NCBI RefSeq assembly: GCF_001898175.1
Contig: NZ_MKTH01000030.1
Location: 1 to 44,474 of the forward strand
From: Cellulomonas sp. 73-92
GTDB lineage: Bacteria; Actinomycetota; Actinomycetes; Actinomycetales; Cellulomonadaceae
Length of the DNA stretch: 44,474 bases
Reading direction: 5' to 3'
Positions within the stretch are counted from its first letter, which is position 1; each line of letters opens with the position of its first letter. A model generated the notes under the pieces. It did not search any database and was not told where the DNA came from. It was given only the letters and a program-made list of their open reading frames with translations. The position numbers and the translations under genes are program-made. Positions 15,983 through 24,373 of the stretch are shown in pieces.

Positions 15983-16783
15983 TCAGGGCGCGAGTGTCGC
16001 TCCAACGGCACCGACCAGGGCGTCCAGGACTCGCTCGATTGCGGCGACGACACCCTCGCTCCCGGGGGAGCCGTTCCGGGCCGGCAGGAGCACGGCGACC
16101 GCGAGCCAGCTCCGACCCTCGCCTGCGGCTCGGGCGCGGGCGAGTGCGACGGTGCCGTCCGGGCTCGGGACGGCACGACGTCCGCGCCGGAACTGTGCGC
16201 CTACGGCTCGGATCGCCGCGATTTCCTGCGTTGCGAGGCCTTCGAAGCCCGCCGCGCGTCTCAACAGTGCGTCGAGCTCCTCGTCGGTCGCCGCGGTCAG
16301 GATCGCTGCGCCCGGTCCGCTGTCGGTGAGACCGAGCCGGACACCGGGCCGCGGCGTTTCGGGCAAAGGTTGGGTCCCGAGCCGCACGTCGAGGCACAGC
16401 ACGGAGCTGCCGGCGAGCGTGTGCAGCGTCACGGTCTTGCCGTCGAGCTCGTCCTGGGTGGCGCAGACGCGGGCGAACCGCTGCAGGGCGGACGTGCCGT
16501 CGACCCAACTGCTGGCCAGCGTCTCGATGTGACGACCCAGGTGGTAGCGGCCGTCCGAGTCGCGGGTGAGCAGCTCGTGGGCCGCCAGCCCGGAGCAGAC
16601 GTCGAACGCGGTGCTCTTCGGCAGGCGCACATGACCCGCCAGGTCGCTGAGGCTCTGCCCGTCGGCCCGTGCGAGCTCGGTGAGGATCGCCGCTGCACGG
16701 ACGACGCCCGGGACAGAGGGGCCTCGTCCGGACCTGCCGTTCGAGGCAGGTGGATCAGCCATGGCGGAGGCAGCCGTGCCCAT
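15983..16783 (-). CDS. IclR-family transcriptional regulator
   Basis: 266 residues from ATG 16783, which overlaps the stop of the preceding fusion-regulator gene (TGATG), so the two are coupled; GTG 16795 is possible. Residues about 30-90 form an IclR winged helix-turn-helix (GVVRAAAILTELARADGQSL, LAGHVRLPKSTAFDVCSGL, then the wing DSDGRYHLG). The rest is the IclR effector-binding domain with the usual motifs (GKTVTLHTLAGSSVLCLDV, RLGLTDSGPGAAILTA, and the C-terminal AVAVLLP strand). IclR proteins bind as dimers or tetramers to short palindromes and sense small metabolites. It probably controls the sugar transporter operon on the other side of the fusion regulator. The effector pocket residues do not indicate the ligand. 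Confidence 0.85.
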   Translation of the reverse strand: MGTAASAMADPPASNGRSGRGPSVPGVVRAAAILTELARADGQSLSDLAGHVRLPKSTAFDVCSGLAAHELLTRDSDGRYHLGRHIETLASSWVDGTSALQRFARVCATQDELDGKTVTLHTLAGSSVLCLDVRLGTQPLPETPRPGVRLGLTDSGPGAAILTAATDEELDALLRRAAGFEGLATQEIAAIRAVGAQFRRGRRAVPSPDGTVALARARAAGEGRSWLAVAVLLPARNGSPGSEGVVAAIERVLDALVGAVGATLAP

Positions 16784-17889
16784 CAGGACTCCCACGGTTC
16801 GTATGTGGGGACATCGTCGCGGGTGATCAGGCGCGTCGGCAGGGTCAGGGTCCGCCCGGAGGTGGCGCCCGAGGCCAGGGCGAGCCCGAGGCGCACCGCG
16901 GTGCGGGCCAGCAGGCGAGGGTCCTGCGCGGCCGAGGCCGACAGCGGGCCGCCCGCCTCGATCTGCCGGACGGCGGCCGCCGAACCGTCGACGGACACCA
17001 CCAGCGGGGTCGCCGCGTCGTGGTCGTACCCGTCGAGCACGCCGAGCGCAGTGAGGTCGTTGATCGCGAAGATCCCGTCCACCCGCACGGACCGCTCGCG
17101 CAGCCGGTGAGCTGCCTCGCGGCCGGCGGCGCGCGAGTTGTCGCCGGGTTCGATGTCGACGATGCGCATCCCGGGTTCGTCGGCGAGTGCTCGGCGGAAG
17201 CCCTCGATTCGGTCTGTGATCGCGGTGACGGGGGTGCCGCCCACGATCACGACGTCACCGCGGCCGCCGAGGCGGTCCGCCAGGTGCCGTGCGACGAGGG
17301 CCCCGGCCTGGGCGTTGTCCGTCACCACGCTGGCGTCCGCGCCGAAGGTCGCACCGTTGACCGAGACGACGACCACCCCGCGTGCGTGCGCCCGGTCGAG
17401 CGCCTCTTCCAGGCCGTGTGACGCCACGGGGTCGACGACGAGCACCTCGGCTCCCCATGCGAGCAGGGCTGCCACGTCCGCCGCCTGCCGGTCGACGTCC
17501 TGCTCCGCGGACCGCGTCTCGAAGAGCGCCCCGGCCACCAGCGCTTCGGCGCCGGCGGTGGCGATCTCCGCCTGGAAGAAGGTGTTCTCCATGTTCGGCA
17601 CGCACATGCCGAGGCGGTGCACCGAGGCGCCCCGCTGGCGTCGCGCGGCGGAGAGCTCGATCACCGCGGGGCCGAGGCGGTAGCTGCCGTCCGCACCTCG
17701 GCTCAGCAGCCGGGTCGCCGTGAGGGTCTGGCACACCGCGTACACCGTCGACTTCGGCAGCCCCACGGCGCGGGTCAGCGCCGCCAGGCTCATCCCATCC
17801 CGCGAGCCGCTGACCAGGTCGAGCACGGCCACGGCCCGGTCCACGGACGGCACGCGCCCCCTCGACTGCTCTTCTTCGGCGGTCGTCAT
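16783..17889 (-). CDS. Fusion regulator: IclR-type HTH plus sugar-binding-protein domain
   Basis: 368 residues from ATG 17889, with GAGGGAG upstream. Residues about 14-80 are an IclR-type winged HTH (SVDRAVAVLDLVSGSRDGMS, AVGLPKSTVYAVCQTLTATR, wing GADGSYRLGPAVIEL). From about residue 90 the protein switches to a type I periplasmic-binding/LacI-like effector domain (RLGMCVPNMENTFFQAEIAT, DNAQAGALVARHLADRLGGR, GIFAINDLTALGVLDGYDHD, VVSVDGSAAAVRQIEAGGPL). Normal IclR proteins carry a GAF-like effector domain, and normal sugar-binding regulators carry a LacI HTH, so this combination is unusual. There is no frameshift or stop between the parts. It likely senses the same sugar as the divergent transporter and controls it. 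It is coupled to the downstream IclR gene. Confidence 0.8.
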   Translation of the reverse strand: MTTAEEEQSRGRVPSVDRAVAVLDLVSGSRDGMSLAALTRAVGLPKSTVYAVCQTLTATRLLSRGADGSYRLGPAVIELSAARRQRGASVHRLGMCVPNMENTFFQAEIATAGAEALVAGALFETRSAEQDVDRQAADVAALLAWGAEVLVVDPVASHGLEEALDRAHARGVVVVSVNGATFGADASVVTDNAQAGALVARHLADRLGGRGDVVIVGGTPVTAITDRIEGFRRALADEPGMRIVDIEPGDNSRAAGREAAHRLRERSVRVDGIFAINDLTALGVLDGYDHDAATPLVVSVDGSAAAVRQIEAGGPLSASAAQDPRLLARTAVRLGLALASGATSGRTLTLPTRLITRDDVPTYEPWES

Positions 17890-17949
17890 CGACTCCCTCT
17901 CTCGCCCATCCCCACACAGCCTGCCCGACGGTGGGCGGCTGCTGGCCGT

Positions 17950-18019
17950 CTTGACAGCCATGCCACCACACGGGCTACCTTGCGTGCAACATCTCGTCGA
18001 GGTGTTCGAGATACGGAAC
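17950..18019 (+). promoter_or_regulatory. Promoter and possible operator of the first sugar transporter operon
   Basis: TTGACA at 17950-17955 is a perfect -35. TACCTT at 17975-17980 is a plausible -10 with a long 19-base spacer. Downstream, GTTC (18004-18007) and GAAC (18016-18019) form an inverted repeat with an 8-base centre, the size of an IclR or LacI-type site. It lies between the start of the fusion regulator and the binding-protein gene, so it may serve both directions. Confidence 0.5.
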
Positions 18020-18041
18020 GAAGACGTTCGGAGGCGTAGCA

Positions 18042-19073
18042 ATGACGCATCGCTCGACGCGCCGCGCGGGTGCAGCACTGACCGTGGCGGCTCTCGCGCT
18101 CTCCCTCACCGCCTGTGCCAGCCATTCCGGCGCCGCGGCGGGATCGACCACGTCCGGGAGCGGCAAGTTCGCGACCGTGGTCAAGCTCCAGGGGATCGCC
18201 TGGTTCAACCGCATGCAGGTGGGGCTGGACCAGCAGGCCAAGGCCATCGGCGCGACCTCGACGATGGTTGGGCCGGACGACGCCAGCCCCGAGAAGCAGG
18301 TCAAGATCGTCCAGGACCTGATCGCCCAGAAGCCCAAGGCCATCGCCGTCGTCCCGCTGTCCCCGCAGGCCCTGGAGGGCGTGCTCGGCCAGGCGCGGTC
18401 GGCCGGGATCAAGGTCATCACGCACGAGGCGCCGAGCCAGACGAACACCGACCTCGACATCGAGGCGTTCGACAACGCCGCCTATGGCGCCCACATGATG
18501 GAAAAGCTCGCCGCCTGCATGGGTGGCCAGGGCAAGTACGTGACCTTCGTCGGCTCGCTGACCGCTGAGAGCCACATGGCATGGGCGAAGTCCGAGCTCG
18601 ACACGGCGACCAAGAACTACCCGGGCATCCAGCGCGTGGCCGACCCAGTCGAGTCCAAGGAGGACCTCGACAACACGTACAACAAGACCAAGGAGATCCT
18701 GGCGAAGTACCCCGACATCAAGGGCTTCCTCGGCTCCGCGGCCTCGGACGTGGCCGGGATCGGCCGGGCCATCAGCGAGGCCGGGCTGCAGGACAAGACC
18801 TGCGTGATGGGCACCTCGATCCCGTCCACCGCCGGCAAGTACCTGCAGGACGGGTCGGTCGACGAGATCTTCTTCTGGGACCCGAAGGTCACCGGTCAGG
18901 TGCTGATCACCCTGCAGGACAAGCTCAGCAAGGGCGAGAAGGTCGAGGCGGGGACCAACCTCGGCATCCCCGGCTACGAGAACCTGCAGCCAGTCACGGG
19001 CAGCAAGCACGCCCTGCACGGCAACGCCTGGGTGGACGTCACCAAGGACAACATGGCGGAGTACGACTTCTGA
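18042..19073 (+). CDS. ABC transporter sugar-binding lipoprotein (LsrB/RhaS-like)
   Basis: 343 residues from ATG 18042, after GGAGGCG. A lipoprotein signal is clear: basic N-terminus, hydrophobic AALTVAALALSLTACAS with the lipobox LTAC (acylated Cys at residue 25). The mature protein is a type I periplasmic-binding fold (KFATVVKLQGIAWFNRMQVG, PDDASPEKQVKIVQDLIAQK, AIAVVPLSPQALEGVLGQAR). The pattern KLxGIxWFxxMxxG and the operon layout with one double ATPase and two permeases match the Lsr (autoinducer-2) and Rha (rhamnose) transporters more than the ribose type. The ligand is not readable from the sequence. It captures the substrate at the outer face of the membrane and delivers it to the permeases encoded downstream. 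The stop overlaps the ATPase start (TGATG). Confidence 0.85.
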   Translation: MTHRSTRRAGAALTVAALALSLTACASHSGAAAGSTTSGSGKFATVVKLQGIAWFNRMQVGLDQQAKAIGATSTMVGPDDASPEKQVKIVQDLIAQKPKAIAVVPLSPQALEGVLGQARSAGIKVITHEAPSQTNTDLDIEAFDNAAYGAHMMEKLAACMGGQGKYVTFVGSLTAESHMAWAKSELDTATKNYPGIQRVADPVESKEDLDNTYNKTKEILAKYPDIKGFLGSAASDVAGIGRAISEAGLQDKTCVMGTSIPSTAGKYLQDGSVDEIFFWDPKVTGQVLITLQDKLSKGEKVEAGTNLGIPGYENLQPVTGSKHALHGNAWVDVTKDNMAEYDF

Positions 19074-20590
19074 TGGCCGCCGCGACTTCGTCGAGCATCG
19101 ACCGTCAGCCCGTCGTCTCGGTCGATGCCATCACCAAGCAGTACGGCGGGGTGAAGGCGCTCGACGGAGTCGGACTCGAGCTTCTCCCCGGCGAGGTGCA
19201 CTGCCTCGCCGGGGAGAACGGCTCCGGCAAGAGCACCCTCATCAAGATCATGAGCGGCGTCGAGGCCCCGACTTCCGGCCGGGTCCGGATCGGTGGCCAG
19301 GACTACCCGCGGCTGACCCCGCGGCAGGCCGTCCACCTGGGCATCGACGTGATCTTCCAGGACCTCGCGCTGTTCCCGACCCTCACGGTGGCCGAGAACA
19401 TCGCGCTGCCGGCGGACCTGGCGGCCGGTCGCTCCTTGGTCAGCGCCCGGACGATGCGGGCCCGGGCCGCGGCGGTCGTCGAGCGCCTCAACCTGCACCT
19501 GCGGCTCGACCAGCGGGTGGAGGAGCTCTCGGTCGCCGACCGGCAGCTCACCGCGATCTGCCGCTCCATGGCACGCAACGCGCGGGTCGTCTTCATGGAC
19601 GAGCCGACCACCGCCCTGACGCAGCACGAGGTCGGCTTCCTGCTCAAGGCGGTCGACGAGCTCACCCGCCGCGACGTGGCCGTGGTCTTCGTTAGCCACA
19701 AGCTCGAGGAGGTCCGCGCCATCTCCCAGCGCATCACCATCCTGCGCAACGGCCGGGTGGTCGCGGCCGGCGACATGGCCGACTTCGACTCCGCGCGCAT
19801 CTCCACCGAGATGACCGGGCGCGAGCTGGCGGTGATGAGCCCCACGGACACGGTGCGGCGCGAGCAGCCGCCGGTGCTCGAGACGGAGCACCTGGAGGTC
19901 ACGGGAGCGTTCAGCGACGTGAACCTGGCGGTCAGGCCGGGGGAGATCGTCGGCATCACCGGCCTGCTCGGCTCCGGGCAGACGGACATCGCCGAGGCGC
20001 TGTTCGGTCTTCGCCCGGCGGACTCCGGCGAGATCCGGGTCGACGGGCGGACGGTCCGGATCGGCTCGGTGCAGGACGCGCTCGACCTGGGCATCGGCTA
20101 CGTGCCGGGCGACCGGCTGTCGCAGGGTTTGTTCGTCCAGCAGTCCATCAGCGACAACATCCTGATCGGCAGCGTCGACGCCCGAGTCGACCGGGCCGGC
20201 CTGGTCGACCGAGCGGCGGTTCGGCGCCTCGACGAGGAGTCGGTGCGGTCGCTGGCCATCAAGACGCCGTCGGCCTCGGCCGCCGTGTCGAGCCTGTCCG
20301 GTGGGAACCAGCAGCGCGTCGTGCTCGCTCGGTGGCTCGCACGAGAGCCGCGGCTGCTGATCCTCAACAGCCCCACCGTGGGCGTCGACGTCGGCTCCAA
20401 GGCCGGGATCCTCGACATCCTGCGCAGCCGGGCAGCCGCTGGGATGGCGGTCGTGATCATCTCCGACGACCCGACCGACGTGGTCGCCGTGTGCCACCGC
20501 GTCCTCTTCATCAAGCGCGGACGCATCGCCGGCGAGCTGGCCGGCGACGGCGTCACGGTGCAGAACATCACAAGGGAGCTGGCCGCATGA
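19073..20590 (+). CDS. Sugar ABC transporter ATPase, two nucleotide-binding domains
   Basis: 505 residues, RbsA/MglA/RhaT type, on the cytoplasmic side of the importer. NBD1: Walker A GENGSGKST near residue 45, a degenerate signature (ELSVADRQL) and Walker B VVFMDEPTTAL. NBD2: degenerate Walker A GLLGSGQTD, a full signature SLSGGNQQRVVLA, and at the Walker B position LLILNSPTVGVDVGSK. The usual Asp-Glu pair of NBD2 is therefore replaced by Asn-Ser, so that half probably does not hydrolyse ATP in the usual way. Similar degenerate forms exist in some members of this group. ATG 19073 overlaps the upstream stop, and the stop overlaps the permease start by four bases, so the four transporter genes form one coupled operon. 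Confidence 0.87.
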   Translation: MAAATSSSIDRQPVVSVDAITKQYGGVKALDGVGLELLPGEVHCLAGENGSGKSTLIKIMSGVEAPTSGRVRIGGQDYPRLTPRQAVHLGIDVIFQDLALFPTLTVAENIALPADLAAGRSLVSARTMRARAAAVVERLNLHLRLDQRVEELSVADRQLTAICRSMARNARVVFMDEPTTALTQHEVGFLLKAVDELTRRDVAVVFVSHKLEEVRAISQRITILRNGRVVAAGDMADFDSARISTEMTGRELAVMSPTDTVRREQPPVLETEHLEVTGAFSDVNLAVRPGEIVGITGLLGSGQTDIAEALFGLRPADSGEIRVDGRTVRIGSVQDALDLGIGYVPGDRLSQGLFVQQSISDNILIGSVDARVDRAGLVDRAAVRRLDEESVRSLAIKTPSASAAVSSLSGGNQQRVVLARWLAREPRLLILNSPTVGVDVGSKAGILDILRSRAAAGMAVVIISDDPTDVVAVCHRVLFIKRGRIAGELAGDGVTVQNITRELAA

Positions 20591-21669
20591 CGACGGCACT
20601 CGACCCGGGCGCGACGCCCCGGACCACCCGCAGAGCCACCCTCAGCAACGGAACCGCGGTCGCGCGGCTCGGCCGCCTGCGTGGCGCGAACAACGAGGGC
20701 GTCCTCGCGGTCCTCATCCTCGTGCTCGCGCTGGCCGTGGGGTTCGTCGCACCGTCGTTCTGGTCGGCCGCGACCGCGGTCAACCTCATCGGCAGCGCCA
20801 GCGCCACCATGGTCTTCGCCCTCGGCGTGCTCCTGGTGCTCATCTCCGGCGGCATCGACGTCTCCTTCATGGCGATCGGCATCTTCGCCGCGTACTCCAC
20901 GCTCAAGGCGGCGCAGCACTCGGGGTGGGCGTCGGGCAACGTCGTCGTCCCGTTCGCCGCGGCGATCGTCATCGGCATCCTGCTGGGGCTGGTGAACGCG
21001 GCGGCGATCTCCAAGCTGCGCATCCCTACCCTGATCGCCACCCTCGGCACGCAGGGTGTGATCCGCGGCATGCTCATCTCGTTCGTCGGGTCCCGGGTCA
21101 TCTCCGACCTGCCGGGCGCGACGGCCGGGCTGTCCACCTCGTATCTGTTCGTCGCCGGCGGGCAGGTCAAGACGCCCCTGACGGTGCTCGTGGTCCCGAT
21201 CGCGGCGCTGTGCGTCCTGGTGGCGCTGATGCTGCGCAACACGATGTTCGGGCGCTCGGTCTACGCCCTCGGCGCCGACGTGGAGTCGACCCGGCGCGCC
21301 GGCTTCTCCGTCGGGTGGACGCAGCTGCGCGTGTACGTGCTGGCCGGCGGCCTGGCGGCGGTCGGCGGGCTGATCCACGTGGTGCTCGTCCGGGAGGCAG
21401 ACCCCTTCGCCCTGGTCGGCGGTGAGCTCGACGTGATCGCCGCGGTCGTGCTCGGCGGGGCCTCGATCTTCGGCGGGAAGGGCTCGGTCACCGGCACGGT
21501 GCTGGGCGTCCTGCTCATCTCCTTGATCGACAACTCGCTGATCTTGCTCGGCGTGCCCAGCTCCTGGCAGCGCGCAGCCGTCGGGTTCCTGCTCCTGGTG
21601 GGCGTGAGCGTGCAGGGCCTGCAGGCCAAGCGCCCGCGTCGCACCGCCGCCGTGGAGGTGTTCGCATGA
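20587..21669 (+). CDS. Sugar ABC transporter permease 1
   Basis: 360 residues, ATG overlapping the ATPase stop (ATGA). A hydrophilic N-terminus of about 38 residues is followed by eight to ten membrane segments (for example LAVLILVLALAVGFVAPSF, MVFALGVLLVLISGGIDVSF, VVPFAAAIVIGILLGLVNAA). The signature LLVLISGGIDVS and the cytoplasmic loop ending AVVLGGASIFGGKGSVTGTV are typical of the RbsC/RhaP/LsrC permease family, where the GGxSxxGG loop touches the ATPase. It forms a heterodimer with the product of the next gene, the two-permease arrangement seen in Lsr and Rha systems. The overlap with the next gene is again ATGA. Confidence 0.87.
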   Translation: MTTALDPGATPRTTRRATLSNGTAVARLGRLRGANNEGVLAVLILVLALAVGFVAPSFWSAATAVNLIGSASATMVFALGVLLVLISGGIDVSFMAIGIFAAYSTLKAAQHSGWASGNVVVPFAAAIVIGILLGLVNAAAISKLRIPTLIATLGTQGVIRGMLISFVGSRVISDLPGATAGLSTSYLFVAGGQVKTPLTVLVVPIAALCVLVALMLRNTMFGRSVYALGADVESTRRAGFSVGWTQLRVYVLAGGLAAVGGLIHVVLVREADPFALVGGELDVIAAVVLGGASIFGGKGSVTGTVLGVLLISLIDNSLILLGVPSSWQRAAVGFLLLVGVSVQGLQAKRPRRTAAVEVFA

Positions 21670-22760
21670 GCGCGACGACATCGGGCGGTCTGTCCGCCCT
21701 GGTCCAACGGGTACCGGTGCGGCCGGCGACATGGCGGCTGATCGGGCTGACCGTGCTGGTGTGGGCACTGCTCAGCGCGGCCGCCCCGGGCTTCAACTCC
21801 ACGCTGAACTTCCAGTCGATGGGGTTCCAGGTCGCCGAGGTGGGCCTGTTCGCGCTGGCCATCGCGGTGTCCATGCTCACCGCCGGCATCGACCTGTCCA
21901 TCGTGTCGGTGGCCAACCTCGCTGCGCTGACCACCGCCCAGGTGTTCGTCGCCACGGGGGCGGAGAACGGCGGCGTCGGGCCGCTGCTGGCCGGTGTCGC
22001 GGTCGGCCTGGTGGTCGGCGGACTGTGCGGGCTGGTCAACGGTCTGGTCATCACCCGGCTCAACGTCAGCCCGATCCTGGCGACCCTCGGCACGATGCAG
22101 CTGTTCAACGGCATCGCCGTGGGCTGGACCAACGGCGAGTCCGTCTACGGCATGCCACAAGCGTTCCTCTCCCTCGGCAGCGGTACCGCCGGCCTGGTCC
22201 CGATGCCGTTCGTGGTCCTCGCCGTCGTCGCACTCGTGCTCAGCGTGGTCGTCGGCCGGTCCGGCTTCGGCTTCAAGGTGCGGATGCTCGGCGCCAACCC
22301 GGTCGCCTCCCGGTTCGCCGGCGTGCCGAACACCAAGGTCCTGGTCCGCACCTACGTGCTGTGCGGAGTCATCGCTGCGGTCGCCGGGATGGTCGTCTCG
22401 TCCCGCACCGCCAGCGCGAACGCGGACTACGGCCAGTCCTACGTGCTGCTGGCGATCGTGATCGCCGTGCTCGGCGGCACCAACCCCAACGGCGGCAGCG
22501 CCTCCGTGCCCGGGGTGCTGCTCGCCGCCGTGACCCTGCAGATGGTGGCCAGCGGCTTCAACCTCCTCGGGTTCAGCCAGTTCACCTACCAGATCGCCCA
22601 GGGCGTGATCCTGCTCGCCGTCATGGGGGTGGCAGCCGCCACCGGCCGGCTCGACCTGCGACGGCTGCTGCGCAGGCCACGACCCACGTCCCCACCGGCC
22701 CTGCCGGACCGTCCCGCACCTGTGGCCGTGGCTCCCGCGGTCGCGAAGAACGAGAGGTAG
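21666..22760 (+). CDS. Sugar ABC transporter permease 2
   Basis: 364 residues, starting inside the stop of permease 1. The N-terminal 25 residues are cytoplasmic, then multiple membrane segments follow (LIGLTVLVWALLSAAAPGF, FALAIAVSMLTAGIDLSIV, GVAVGLVVGGLCGLVNGLVI). The family motif appears as VSMLTAGIDLS, and the ATPase-contact loop as IAVLGGTNPNGGSASVPGVL. The C-terminus is Pro/Ala-rich and cytoplasmic. It is clearly a paralogue of permease 1 but distinct enough to be an obligate partner rather than a recent duplicate. The next gene starts five bases after the stop, so catabolic enzymes are co-transcribed with the transporter. Confidence 0.87.
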   Translation: MSATTSGGLSALVQRVPVRPATWRLIGLTVLVWALLSAAAPGFNSTLNFQSMGFQVAEVGLFALAIAVSMLTAGIDLSIVSVANLAALTTAQVFVATGAENGGVGPLLAGVAVGLVVGGLCGLVNGLVITRLNVSPILATLGTMQLFNGIAVGWTNGESVYGMPQAFLSLGSGTAGLVPMPFVVLAVVALVLSVVVGRSGFGFKVRMLGANPVASRFAGVPNTKVLVRTYVLCGVIAAVAGMVVSSRTASANADYGQSYVLLAIVIAVLGGTNPNGGSASVPGVLLAAVTLQMVASGFNLLGFSQFTYQIAQGVILLAVMGVAAATGRLDLRRLLRRPRPTSPPALPDRPAPVAVAPAVAKNER

Positions 22761-22765
22761 CAACC

Positions 22766-23803
22766 ATGACGACCACCGAGACCAGCACCGAGAGGGTGCG
22801 CTGGGGAGTGCTCGGCGTCTCCTGGGTCAACCAGCTGACCCTGCCGGGGCTCGTCAGCGCCGACAACGCCGAGCTCGTCGCGATCGCCTCCTTCCAGGAC
22901 GACGCCGCCAAGGAGGAGGCCGCCCGCTGGGGCGCCGCGACGTGGTACCAGGGCTTCGACCGGCTTCTGGAAGACCCGGAGATCGAGGCGGTGTACCTGC
23001 CGCTGCCCAACATCCGCCACGCCGACTGGACCATCCGGGCGCTGGAGGCCGGCAAGCACGTGCTGTGCGAGAAGCCGCTCGCGCCGAGCTCGGACCAGAT
23101 CCGCTCCATCGCCGCCGCGGCGCGGAAGGCGGACCGGCTCGTCCTCGAGGCTCTGATGTACCGCTTCACCCCCCGGTGGCAGCGTGCCCTGGAGCTGGTT
23201 CGCGCCGGTGCCGTCGGCGACCCCCGCGTGGCCCGGCTCGGGCTGGCGTTCAAGCAGCACTACGAGGGCTACAACATCCGGTTCGACCCGGCCGCGGCCG
23301 GCGGCGTGATCTGGGACATGGGCTGCTACGGCGTCGACATGGCACGCGAGCTCCTGCCAGGGCCGGTCCGCTCGGTGACGGCCACCACGTGGTCACGGCC
23401 GGGGGAGCAGGTCGAGACCTCCGCCGAGGCGATCCTCCGGTTCGACGAGGGCCGCACGGCGCTGATCAACATCTCGTTCGACTACCCCAACCCCTACGCG
23501 CAGGCCGAGCTGCTCGGCACCGACGGCTGGCTGACCATGCCCGGCAGCGGGATGCGCCGGGAGCCGTTCACCCGCCTGCTTTGGCACACGTACGGCGACG
23601 AGGTGTTCCTCGACGGCATCGAGCCCGTCACCGAGAGCTTCCCCGACGTCAGCGCGTACCGCCTGGAGATCGAGCACCTGTCGCACTGCATCCGCACCGG
23701 CGACCCGCTGCGCTACAGCCTCGAGGGCTCCCTGGAGAACGCCCGGGTGCTCGAGGCGATGTTCACGTCCGCCGAGCGCGGCACCACCGTCGAGCTCGAC
23801 TGA
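22766..23803 (+). CDS. Gfo/Idh/MocA-family sugar dehydrogenase
   Basis: 345 residues from ATG 22766, preceded by GAGAGG. The N-terminal Rossmann domain starts WGVLGVSWVNQLTLPGL, with a strand and acidic region typical of NAD(P) binding. The family hallmark EKP occurs in HVLCEKPLAPSS near residue 100, followed by EALMYRFTPRWQRA. The C-terminal domain has GGVIWDMGCYGVDMARELL, where the family's catalytic Asp/His motif (D-x-G-x-H) reads D-M-G-C-Y-G-V-D, with the His changed to Tyr. Such enzymes oxidise the hydroxyl or aldehyde carbon of sugars and polyols; human DHDH and 1,5-anhydrofructose reductases share the pattern. It probably performs the first step on the sugar imported by the upstream transporter. 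The substrate is not defined. Confidence 0.82.
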   Translation: MTTTETSTERVRWGVLGVSWVNQLTLPGLVSADNAELVAIASFQDDAAKEEAARWGAATWYQGFDRLLEDPEIEAVYLPLPNIRHADWTIRALEAGKHVLCEKPLAPSSDQIRSIAAAARKADRLVLEALMYRFTPRWQRALELVRAGAVGDPRVARLGLAFKQHYEGYNIRFDPAAAGGVIWDMGCYGVDMARELLPGPVRSVTATTWSRPGEQVETSAEAILRFDEGRTALINISFDYPNPYAQAELLGTDGWLTMPGSGMRREPFTRLLWHTYGDEVFLDGIEPVTESFPDVSAYRLEIEHLSHCIRTGDPLRYSLEGSLENARVLEAMFTSAERGTTVELD

Positions 23804-23832
23804 GCGCGGCCGAACCCGAAGGAGAGACACGG

Positions 23833-24312
23833 ATGCGCAACTACAAGCAGATCGCCCTGGTCGTCCGGGACGTGTACAAGACCATGGACCAGTGGCACCA
23901 CCTGCTGGGCATCGGCCCCTGGGACGTGCGCCACTTCACCCCCGAGACGGTGCGCGACTTCACGGTCGACGGCAAGCTGGTGACCGAGCCCTTCGACTTC
24001 ATCTGTGCCGTCACCTGGGTCGGTGAGGTCGAGCTGGAGCTGATCCAGCCGATCGCCGGGCCGAACATCTACTGGGAGCACCTGGACAAGCACGGCGAGG
24101 GGCTGCACCACATCAAGGACGTCATGCCCGACGAGGAGATCCCCGGCGTCCTCGCCGACCTCGAGGCCAAGGGCGCGCGTGTGCTGCAGACCGGGTGGAT
24201 CGACGAGGACGTCCACTACTACCTGGACACCAAGGACACCCTCGGCCTGGTCTACGAGATCGGCAACGGCGGACCGATCGGTCCGGCGCCGGAGCGCTAC
24301 CCGGCCCTCTGA
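23833..24312 (+). CDS. VOC/glyoxalase-fold protein
   Basis: 159 residues from ATG 23833, with GGAGAG seven bases upstream. Two beta-alpha-beta-beta-beta modules are visible: YKQIALVVRDVYKTMDQWHH with LGIGPW, and GEGLHHIKDVM with LGLVYEIG. Likely metal ligands are Gln6 or a neighbour (QIALVV), Glu in EVELELIQP, His in GLHHIKDV and Glu in VYEIG. This Q/E/H/E set is the one used by human glyoxalase I, whereas methylmalonyl-CoA epimerases have His first. VOC enzymes do isomerisation, epimerisation or lyase steps through an enediolate. As the last gene of the operon after the dehydrogenase, it may act on the keto product. The function is unproven. Confidence 0.75.
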   Translation: MRNYKQIALVVRDVYKTMDQWHHLLGIGPWDVRHFTPETVRDFTVDGKLVTEPFDFICAVTWVGEVELELIQPIAGPNIYWEHLDKHGEGLHHIKDVMPDEEIPGVLADLEAKGARVLQTGWIDEDVHYYLDTKDTLGLVYEIGNGGPIGPAPERYPAL

Positions 24313-24321
24313 CCGGTACGT

Positions 24322-24373
24322 ACGAGCCCCGGGGCGGGGCGACCGGACTGGGTCAACCCGCGCCGGGGCTCGT
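24322..24373. terminator. Stem-loop shared by two converging operons
   Basis: ACGAGCCCCGG at 24322-24332 pairs perfectly with CCGGGGCTCGT at 24363-24373 over a 30-base loop. It follows the VOC gene and overlaps the last codons of the converging epimerase gene. There is no T-run; the 11-bp perfect stem makes a bidirectional terminator likely. Confidence 0.55.

Noticed and set aside
15788..17110. Long plus-strand open frame across the two regulators
   Set aside because: It is antisense to clear IclR domains and has compositionally biased residues without recognisable motifs.
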